Shown here piece by piece: positions 48,201 to 58,500 of a DNA stretch of 64,000 nt; positions within the stretch are counted from its first letter, which is position 1, and every line of letters begins with the position of its first letter. The notes beneath the pieces were generated by a model. That model had not been told where the DNA came from and made no database searches. It saw only the letters and a list, made by a program, of their open reading frames with translations. Source of the DNA: Spodoptera frugiperda (taxonomy: Eukaryota > Arthropoda > Insecta > Lepidoptera > Noctuidae); the NCBI RefSeq assembly GCF_023101765.2, contig NC_064217.1, positions 8,529,788 to 8,593,787 of the forward strand, written 5' to 3'. The position numbers were made by a program, and so were the translations under genes.

Positions 48201-50032
48201 AGTTCAACCGTAGATGCCCCTACCAGAACCCTTCACTTGTAATGTTGCTTTATAACGAGGTCTGGAAGTAGTGTTACAGTTTAGCTTCGTTTGGGCCAAT
48301 ATGGAGCTCACAAAACGGAAATAACCTTACGTAAACGTAAGTTTATTGGTTGCCCTATATTTTCGTGGGGTTATATTGCCTGGTATAAAGATATCGTACG
48401 CATGTCTAACCAAGGGCGGTTTTCTGAAAGTGAGGAAACATATTTTATGTTCATTGTCCGAAAACCGCTTTTAGTCGAGCGCATGTTTATTACTGTTGAT
48501 GTGTGAATGCGTTGTGCATGACTTAGTACTTACGTAAAACATGTTATACTCACAAGCTTTACTCAATCCTTCATTTTTGTCATGATACATAGTTTCGTTT
48601 CCATAGACATTATGTAGCCTTATAGTATGTATATTTATGCTTATGTTTCCATATTATATAGCTATACCCTATATTATCCTATTTGTGCTACCTATTATGA
48701 TTGCCTACAGAACAACTTGTACAATATATCCTGATATATACGTAACGATACGGTTCGCCGTCCAATACAATAAACTTACGACATATATACCGATAGGGAG
48801 CTTTTGTTTTTGTTAGATGTGATTAGATGACAACGTATAGGTGACCGCATGATGTATAATACACAGTAAGCAATGACCTGCCTAAATTAGAACATAGCTG
48901 AAAATATATTGGGTCGCAGAACACGAAAGGTTTATCGAATCTTGCCGAATTGTGTGTGCCATGCATTGTCGTGTATTAGGTGTAGGTAACGGCTCGATTG
49001 AGCTACCGGCATGGGGATGAAAGGGAGATATATTATGGCGTAGGTATGTATTCAACGTACTAAGTACAATACTGCTACCATGTATCCTGTGCCTCGTTGT
49101 GCTGGCCGCCTTTGTATTTATTGTGCTCAGTTGCATTTAAATAAAAGGTTCATGTAGTTTATGAATCTACCATTCATTATAATGAATGTGTATTGTTAGT
49201 GTTTTACATTTGTATACATGTAGTCTGACATGATCACATGACACAATTAAACATTGGCGGTCAGACGGTCCCGGAGCCTTCGTACATATTTAGATAACCA
49301 ACGTGCCCGACTAAAGTAATCTTTTTGATTTTCTTATGAAATTCACTCTTCTTCCAACTGTCTGAGTCTTCATCTTTCTTCTAATCTTCTCTTTCTCTGC
49401 ATTGGAAGCAGCACTGGAATTTCAGCTAGATTCACCTGAATGTTATACATAGAACGACTACAGTTTGTTTTATTATTCTCAAGAGTTAATTACATCACTA
49501 TCTAGCTATGATTATGATACGAAAACTATCACTCCAATCCTAAATTGCTAAGTGAAAACGAATATTTCTTCCGCTACCAAGTATTGGTTACTTCATTAAA
49601 TTCTTATATCGGGCACACGAGGCTACGAAGGCTCCGGCGAAACGATATAGCCAGTGGTGGTTTGTGACGTTGGCGATATTCCCGGCAGATTGCGTTAGAC
49701 AGACCGTGTCTAACCTGAACGTGCTGGACTACACGTGCGCGGAGTGCCGGCGGACGGGCATCACGTCGCGCGCCGCGGCCGTGCGCCTGGCGCCGCGCAC
49801 CATCGCCACGCTGTTCATGGCCAAGCGGCGCTTCAACAAGTACGCGCACCGCCAGTACCTGGCCAGCCGCGCGCGCCAGGCCGAGGAGGCGCGCCTGGAG
49901 GCGGGCGAGGACTCGGTGGACGCCGCGGAGCCGCTGCGCGTCGAGCTGCGCGACGACATGTCGGACGGGTCGGACGCGCCGCCCGACCTGGCCGACACCA
50001 GCGACCCGCTCGACGCCACGCCCGACGCCTGA
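33211..50032 (+). CDS. e(y)3: e(y)3 / SAYP, PHF10-type PBAP chromatin-remodelling subunit
   Basis: In flies this protein is a subunit of the PBAP SWI/SNF remodeller and couples it to TFIID in the nucleus. Fourteen coding exons keep one frame for 2,972 residues: 33,211-39,623; 39,751-40,207; 40,331-40,434; 40,557-40,658; 40,745-40,820; 41,156-41,306; 41,687-41,919; 42,504-42,733; 43,004-43,142; 43,506-43,689; 44,042-44,230; 45,168-45,354; 47,955-48,064; 49,689-50,032. Residues 1-2137 (exon 1) are disordered, S/T/E rich and repetitive, ending in an AT-hook (KKRGRPRK, ~2102). RG-rich basic stretches lie at ~2146 and ~2257-2290. The SAY domain spans ~2355-2470 (FLGVKSFKRRYPEL, VLDIMLSDYP), then YTPDQLRYFPLNT. 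PHD1 starts at C2669 (CRVC) and PHD2 follows (CTCRQPADDDKMLFCDLCDRG). A further Cys/His-rich module follows in exons 12-14. It is longer than fly SAYP (~2,000), mainly through exon 1. Identification rests on the SAY-PHD-PHD order. Confidence 0.93.
34990..35820 (+). repeat. Hexapeptide (18 bp) repeat block in e(y)3 exon 1
   Basis: Residues ~594-870 are built from degenerate units of the DHTQVQ type. The left part is irregular (MQVDDRTQ, EEQDLSEVQ) and from ~35,300 on it becomes regular with near-exact CAAGTGCAAGATCATACA units. Because 18 is a multiple of 3, other frames also stay open and produce spurious open frames on both strands. Confidence 0.93.
35836..36075 (+). repeat. 54 bp tandem repeats, 4.4 units, in e(y)3 exon 1
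   Basis: The 18-residue unit TPEPVSIQRHDQLPQRGH starts at residue 876 and recurs at 35,890, 35,944, 35,998 and 36,052 (partial). The first two units are identical or nearly so at DNA level, and the later ones have diverged (KEHDQTPQCEQ, QGHDQTPQHER). This points to recent unit duplication. Confidence 0.95.
36250..37790 (+). repeat. Dispersed (I/V)xK(L/I)xIKP motif array in e(y)3 exon 1
   Basis: About 17 copies of a basic-proline motif lie between residues ~1013 and ~1526. The early copies read VPKVTIKPIKPP and the later ones VTKLNIKPIIKP; eight have [TS]KLNIKP exactly. Spacers of 20-50 residues are acidic and Ser-rich. Codon choice differs between copies (AAATTAAATATTAAACC against AAATTGAATATTAAACC and so on) while the residues stay constant. 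Confidence 0.92.
39624..49688 (+). other. Introns of e(y)3
   Basis: All thirteen introns are GT-AG. The longest is 45,355-47,954 (2.6 kb), then 48,065-49,688. I see no nested gene in them. A family B end fragment lies at 44,285-44,345 and a 14 bp inverted repeat at 41,345-41,378. Acceptors before exons 8, 13 and 14 have poor pyrimidine tracts (see findings). Confidence 0.75.
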
Positions 50033-52590
50033 ACTCTCCGTGCGCGAGTGAGCGGTGGACTGTATACAAACTGACCGTGTAATATATATGTAGCTGTTGT
50101 TAGTTCATATGTAACTCTTATTCGCTTCGGTACTACGGTTGTAAGGTAAACTGTTACATAAATCTGATTAATATAACGATTAACCGGTAGGCTATGTACG
50201 TGTAAGTTGTCGGATAGTGAGGAGATACTAGGTGTATTGTCTCTTTGTGTTATCGCTGCGTTTTATTTTCGATACGCTGAGATGTTTGCGAGTACGAACC
50301 CCGGAGGAGCCGGCGCTGAAATATTATGTATATTATTATATCCCTAGTGGGAGTTAGACGGTTTGATTTAACAGATGATAAAGATCATAAAAGTGGTTAG
50401 ATAGATAGCTGTAGATCGCAGGACTCTTAACATTAAAACTGTACAGTAATTTAATACTAACTTCACTATATGGGTAGCTGGGCAATCATACTATTTTTAA
50501 TATCATAGATTTGAGTTAAAGTATCCTGCAAGACAAATCATGTATCTTATTGTGTATTCGTCCACAATTGGTTATGTTGAAAGTGATTAGATTACGAGAG
50601 ATTGTGTAGTTGTGCTGTTATTACTTTACGACGGATGGTTTAGTTGCATTGTGTCGCATCATGTTCGTTTATTTGTGTGAACTCTATATTAGAACTGCAG
50701 ACGGACATGGTACATTTTGTCATTTACGAATTAGTTCTCAGGAATACAAAATAAAATAAATGCATACAATAGAAATCTGCCTTTTAATGCATTTTTTAAT
50801 TTTGTTTCGAAATTGTTTTTGTTGTCACTGCTGTTTATGAATCGGTCCACACACTATTGAAGACAGTGCGCATTTTGTTTATTTTTTATATAGTATAATT
50901 TTTAGATTATCGTTAATTTCGCTTAATAAGGTATTTATTTTAGTTGTACTTTTATATGGATACAGCTGTATACAATCTTATGTCCCAGATAATATTCGCG
51001 GAGGATTGTTACATGAACGTAGGGAATTTATATAATTCAACAGGTTCGGATAGTTATGATTGATTCTGTTTGCCTGTAATGAATTTTATTTATGAATCGT
51101 TTGGGTATGATTAAGAATATGTTTCCCCCTAATACGCACTTTATGAAAGTTGTTGATTAATTACACTAGATTATTTTATAAGATTTTTATCGTTTCTGTA
51201 GTTTAATTATTGTACGAATCAAATTCAGCAGCTCTTCTTTCAAATAACATTTATTGTTTTCCTTACTTAATTTCAAAGTACAAAACATAGGCTACCTTTA
51301 TGTACATTTACTAGCACTCGTTCTGGAAGGCAATATGAACCCAATAAATAAATAATTATAGTTTTATAGAAAGATCAAATAAATTATTTTATTCAGAGTA
51401 TAGTATGTTTATTTTCAATATGAGAAAATTATTTATTTATACCTATGGATACAAAGATAGTATTATAGCAGAATTGGGTGGTATTTATTTCCAGGGCGAA
51501 TCCGGGAATGATTGGTTGGACACTGGGCAGTAGTCCCTGCAGCCTGGTATTCGTTTTCGGTATACGTAACATTCGATTCAACAACGTGTATGCATTTGCT
51601 GTACTTACGATATAATCTCTGCGCGCTATCGTCTTTTTAACCACTGCTGTGTGCAATTATCCCCCATAATGTTGTGTATTATATCTTGTATTAGAATTAT
51701 ATTGTGTAAGTGCAGGTGACGACCTTAGTAACTTCATTGAATACTGACACTAATGTATCAATGTTTTAGTTTATAATTATGCTTTGGTTAATATTAATCA
51801 TAATTTACTTATTAGTGATGACTTTTAAGATAAAATTGATGTCCTCGAAATCATGATAATATAAACCTTTTATACAATATACACAACTGATCCCGGTGTG
51901 GCTCACGCCGTAATTCGCATTGCTTTATTGACACAGGTGAATTTGTAAGACTTACTTGTAAGAGAATAATGATAACTTTATGTCTACTTAATGCAAGTGT
52001 AAACGTTCTAGAAATCTCGCACTGTTCGGTCAATTTTTGTAAAAAAAGATAAATAAATTTTAATTTGAACTTTCGTTTTTCTTTTTTATTTTCGAAGCTA
52101 TGCAAGTTTGTCTTTGGTGAAATAAAACACAAATGCAATAAAAAATAATGTATATATAATTTGACTTATAGTATGGTAAACTCGGTAGCATAATTAACAA
52201 AATTTTATAAACACTGAAAATATTCAGCAAATATATTTTATAAACTGGCAATAAAGCATCTGTATCCTTATATTTCGATGAAACCTGGGGACAAGAAGAA
52301 TGTATCACGTTAATATAACAAGACCTGTAATAGTGAGAAGTTTGATATAAGATAAACATACACATTTATAAAACTACTATTCACGGAAAATTTTGCCTAT
52401 ATTGGAGCGTATATGAGGTTCATCAATACTCAAAAGTATATCGCAGAAAATTTGTAATAAAATTAAATCTTCTCAATCTACTGCTTCAGAAATAATTAAT
52501 TCAAAATATACGCAAAATAATCCTATCAAAAGTAGTCTTATACAAAACCCTAAGATATAGACGGACATTTAGTTAGTAGTGGTGACGAGG
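50033..52590. other. Convergent 3' regions of e(y)3 and DPH6
   Basis: Non-coding by inspection. AATAAA signals for the plus strand occur near 50,755 and 51,343, either of which could end e(y)3. TTTATT at 52,085-52,090 and 51,923-51,928 could serve DPH6 on the minus strand. The long AT-rich stretch without coding signal fits extended 3' UTRs, and overlap of the two transcripts is possible. Confidence 0.55.
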
Positions 52591-55500
52591 TCACTCGTCG
52601 AGTCGCAGGCCGCTGATGGAGAGGAAGGTGAAGGCGTTGTGCAGCGCGAGGACCGGCACGGCGGTGACGGCCGCGCGGTGCCGCGACCGGGACCGGACTG
52701 CACGCACCGCGCCCGTCAGCACCGACAGCGCCGGCGCACTCCACACCTAAGGGGATACGGAACTTTAGCTTCTACTAGATCGTGTAAGGGTCGAAATTAA
52801 TAATGTACGAAAAGCCAAAATCTTTGAATAGGCATGTTTCTACTAGTCAAATTCAATACTTTTTCCGAAATGTGAAAAACGATATTTTCTATAAACTTTG
52901 TATAAAATACTCTATAATGACGTCATAAGTTTTTGACGTCAAATAGCAGACTTATAGAAAGGAGATTGTCCAAATCTGGCTATTTTTGAACAGGCTGCTC
53001 AACAAAAATGTAATTTACCAATAATTTTATTTATATTTTAGTAAATGTCTGACGCTAATAACTTTGTATCAATTTGTACTTTAAAAAAATCGATTTTTAT
53101 TGGTATTTGTTATGATAAGACCAAGTATTTGTAGTAAGTGGCTTTAAATTTGACTTTAGTGCTGCCAATGCTGTCAATCTGTTGTGTTTTTCGTCAAAAT
53201 GACAGATATTATTCGCTTTGTTCTTTTGCATTGTGAGTGTTGAAACTCCAATTTATTGCGTGGGAAAATACAAAGTAGACACATTAGTAGGAAAACATAT
53301 TTTGTATATATATTATATGAAAATAACACTAAAGGCAGGACAGCCATAAAACATTATTGCTGCAACTGCATGGTGGGTCATAGAACAGTAGGTTGATGTG
53401 CACATATAATAACTATTATTTGGTTTTTAAGCTGGGCAAGGTACCAGAAAATTATGAATCCACCTGCCGAGTTCCTTGACCATATTTTAATTACATATGA
53501 ATCGGATTAATAATGCATTTTAATAGAAAAAAAATGTTTTATTTCATGCATAACCAGTTTCAATAAAATGTAAAAAAATATCTAAATATAAATCTTGATA
53601 CAAAACTAAGTTTGTATCTTCATTCTTACTGATATGAACTATTAAATCAAACATATATTATTAGCTGAAGTGCTTGTTCAAAAATAGCCAAAGTCCCATA
53701 CAAATTGGTCAATCCCCTTTAGCTAGAAAAAATCGAAAATTAAGTAATTCATCAAATTTATGAATGAGAGTGTGATTATTTTTGAATATTTTATTGTATT
53801 GAAAAGTTGTAATCATTTAGTTTTGACCCAATCATTCATCCCTATTGAGACTTGAATTGGTTTATCTAATTTTTGTTAAAACTGACGAATTCAGAGATTT
53901 CGTAAAAAGTTAATGACATTAAAAATAAATCCAAAAGCTTAGAACTTCTTACCTGATAAAATATCCTCATCTTGACAGCGTGTTGAGTTTCCGTGTCCCT
54001 GTCTTGTGTGAGCTTGCGGAGCGCGTACTCGAGCACTTCTTCGATTTGTTCCTGCGTCATACTGGACGCTCGCATGCGGTGCGTCGTGCACACCTCCTCG
54101 CTCGGGAATGACAGCTGGCAAGTCGATGGCGAAGAACCTACGCGTGACAAGACAATATCATTATTTGCCCTATTACTTTGTACATGAATCAGAATAAAGT
54201 CGATAAAAGAGAATATACAGAAGCATCGCCCTAAGGTTGACTGTTAGAGAATGTTAAATTGGCATTAAGTGCACCATAGTATAAATGTACATAAAGTGTA
54301 AAATAAATTAATTAAAATTCCGGTAGATTAAACCGAATTGACCACATTGAATTAAAAGTAATCTTTTATAGCTCATTATTATATTATACATGTTAGCTCG
54401 CGATATTTCTAAATGTCAAAACCGCGAAGAGTTAAGGAAAATTGTTGGAACCTCGTATCTGAAGCCAAGACACGCAAAGTTCATAATTAGTATTACTATA
54501 ACTATATCACTACTATTATGTTTGAACAGTAAATACATACCTGTAGCAACATAACAAACAAAAGCGGCGACAGTGTTCTCGTAGTTCCACCTCCTCGTGA
54601 TAGCAACTTTGTAATCACCCACGTTGCAACCAGTCTCCTCGTCTGTAAGTGTAATGTAAATAATAATTAATATTGGAATTTACCTTTACAAGATATGTGC
54701 GATAATCATTTCTATTTTCTTTAGAAATCTTTACTAATAAATGATGGATTGTTCATCATAATTTGTTATACAAATCACAGTGATAGATTTCTTTTGCCCG
54801 CTTTACTATGTTTTTTTCTTTATCATTGGGAAATAATTACAACTTTAGGTCTTTTGCTCAATTCCTATAAAATTGTACTTTTAAAAGGAGCCTAGACAAA
54901 AGAAAGTGTCGTCGCTATCCACATACTCGCGATGCCTCCGGAGTTGCAGGTATATTTAAACTACTGTATCGCTTACATGGTAAGCGATACAGTAGTTTAA
55001 GGCAGCCTGTAAACTTAATTGCTACTGACAATAGTAAAACAAAGGTAAGTAAGTGCGTCCTTACACTCGAACCGGTTGTTGTCAGTGTGTGCCCAGGCGT
55101 GCCACTCGACGCGGGCTTGCCGCGGCAACGCCTGCACGACGGCGTACTGCACGATGGCGCCCGCCGTGCGCCGCTCCAGCTGGCGCCGCGCCTCGCCCAC
55201 CGCGCCGCCCGCCACCACGTAGCATACACTCTGAGGGACGGAGATAGTTTCACTCTTAATTATTGGTTTTATCCCATCTAAGGTTGATCTTCAACGGACT
55301 GATAAGGTGGTGAACAGTGAAAATTATTTTTAAGTCTTTGACTGCCAATCTAAAAAAAACTGTTGAAGGCAAATCATCCGCTAACGTCGGTCACCGGTGA
55401 CCTGAACGCCGTGTGTCGTTCAAAGATAAAATATGATTATAAATGTGTACCATAGGGTTACTCTAAAAATATTTATAGTTATGGTTAGAACTTGTTTGTT

Positions 55501-58500
55501 TATCTTTTCTAAATTTGGCTTATAAGTAATACTCAAAAAAGGTCTTTTAGAGCTAAATTAAAGTGGTAAATAATCAAATATTTATTTTGTTGAAAAAGAG
55601 TAGATAAATATAAGAGTTAAAAGTTACTGTTCATGAAGTAAATAAAGTTCACACAGTGTCACGGACCTGCACGACACTCCGTATATGCGCCCGGGGATGC
55701 AGCGCGCGCAGTACCCGCGTGAGATGCCGCAGCGACAGGGCGCTCTGCGCGCGCGCCCCGCCGCCCGCCAGCGTCAGCGTGCCCGGGACCAGGGCGATCT
55801 GCCCACACGTACCCATCACTTCACCCACCTGGGACACAAACATATTTATTTTATTGGTATTTGGCATGATTCTGTGGATATTTTTATTGGAACATCACCT
55901 TAGTTGTTTAGAAAAGAAACAGGCTTAACAAATTAAGCTGACGTAAATATTTTATCTTTATTATTGACTAATTTCCTAGAAATAAGTAAGTAATGTGTAT
56001 TACAGTGTTTCTCCAAAAATGTGAACATAGAAAGACTCATGAATGATTGCAACTACCGAAGATCCACGGGCTTGAATTCAGACTTCAAATTGAAGTTCGA
56101 AAAAACTTACGTAAAAACATCCCTTCTTTATAAAAGAAACAATATGTGTTTTGTGGTAATATACAGAAAAACTTACTTTAACAGCCTGACTATAAGGTCC
56201 AATGTTGGCGGGCGCCCAGTGCGATATTCCCTGCACGTGCATTGTGACGCGCTCCTTCGTGACCGCGCCGTCCACGTCATGTGTGTTGTTGTAGGTCGAC
56301 TTGTGAGCCACCTGGGAACAGAGAGACATATTCAAATTAAAGACACCTGTTTTTTTTTAATTACATATAGGTAAACAGTAAGAGAACCAAGTTGAGTTAC
56401 CACCTCAAATAAAAAGGTCAGCTATTTCGTTTTGGAGGTAAGTTTCTTTTTGTAATTTCTCACTAGAGTGATCTAAAATAATATGTTTGCCGAGTTATAA
56501 TTTAATGCCTCTAGCCCACAAAACGGGTTATTTTTCTTTATAATCTTAACGTTCAATATTGCACCTCCATTTCACTAAAGGTACTAGTCCTGGCACATTT
56601 TATTTACATTCCTTTCTAATTCTTATCCTACAACCTTGTTAAGAATTTGAACTTGTACACTAGTGAACCAATTTCATATCAGTTAGTAAACAATATTTCT
56701 TTATCATGTACGTACGTACCTGTACGTAATCAATTTTTCATCAATTACACAATGCGGTAGTTTTATCACTGTTCTACATTTCTGTACAATGTATTATGAT
56801 TACATTGGCGTATTTTTATGGTAAGCATACTCACATGTATCTTAGAATAAAAGGTAAATTGTGTGCAATGACAAAAAATGCGGTAAACTTTACCAGCTTA
56901 AAAATGTTTATAAATTAAATTCTTATACTAATATTATAAATGGGAAAGTGTTTATTTGCCTTTCATTCACGTCACAATGGTGTGTTTTGTGGTATATTTT
57001 TATGTAGATAGAGTTAGACGTACTTACTAGAGAGTGTCAAAGTCAAACTAAGGCAAAGGAATGCATTTTTGAAGGTCAAAACAAATATTATAACACACTC
57101 GGCGTCACAAAAATCGCACCTCTTGGAAAATTGTAAGTTTAAAACATGTCCCGCCAGTAACGAATACATTACACCTTATTAATATTGGTATCAATTGAAA
57201 GTACGTTTAACGACCTTTAAATTAACAACAGTTAGAATTCCTAAACACAACAGATCCCATCAGCACGTAACGTTAAAAAAATGTTGTCAAAATATTCAGA
57301 ATGGGATAACATTCCTCAAGAGACTGTTGTCACATTAATTCGTCCATGAGAGAAAGCATGGAAGCAGTCATCAGGGCTAGGGAGGGTAACACTAGGTTTT
57401 AAGTTGTTTTAAGGACTTATTTGCTGATAAAATAAAATGTAACTTTTTAATAATTTGCATTTGCTTGCTTTTTTTATTCCCTGGTAAACAAAAAACCAAA
57501 TCCATTGATTTATTCTTAAACTTAAATGAATTGCCTTTCCAATGATACCTTACAGTCATATGTCTGCCATTGTTTAATAGGGTTAAAATGACTATGAAGG
57601 GAACTTTTAAAGAGGTGCTATTTTTGTGACGCCGAGTGTATTTAAAAAAGATATCTGTCTGTCGGTCGTCCGTCTTCTAGTGAAGCTATTTGCTCGGTTT
57701 AAATAATAATTATAGTCCACTTTTTTTTTTCTTATGATCACATATGGGCGAAGCTTCAGGTGAATAGATCTATTACAAGTTAACGCTTCTTTAAACTACA
57801 TCAAACTACCTATTTTTTTCTAGGCGTTCACAAATGTTTTCTACCCTACAAATCTCCGGATAGGCTATAAATACCACTACGTGTATGAGATAAGGTTGAA
57901 TTTCACTTACAGCATCAAATATAAGACCCACATCCGCAGGTAGAGGGCATTGCACACACACGCGGGTTGGTGGATTGGGGAAGTTAAACGTTTGTACGTA
58001 GACTTCGTTCAAAGCGGCATATTCTTCCATATCTCTCATATAGATGTTCACTGAACATACGTCGTTAAGACGCAGCGACTCCGACTCCAGCAAGCCTGAA
58101 ATGTAGTAAAGCATAAATTAAATAATACGGAAACTGGAATAATAATACTAATTTTAAGAACAATAAAGACTGTTTTAGTATAACTTTCAAAGAAAGAAAA
58201 GAAATGAAATCAAACAAGAAAAATAACGCTCGTGCACAAGTTTACCTACTAATGAGTTTTTTCATAGCGTCCTCGGTGGCGACCCTGGTATCCACGCCCT
58301 CGCCAACAATGCCGCCGATGAAGTACCAGCCGTGTTTGTTGCCGTATATACTTCTGTGGTCATGTATAGGTTGGCTCTCGTGCTTTCTATGAGCCTGCTC
58401 GTAGGTATACCCGGTCTCCGCTATACTGTCCGGCTCATCATTTTCATAGTCCACCTCAACACCAGTTACCTTATCACCAGAATAAGTGAGCAATGGATTC

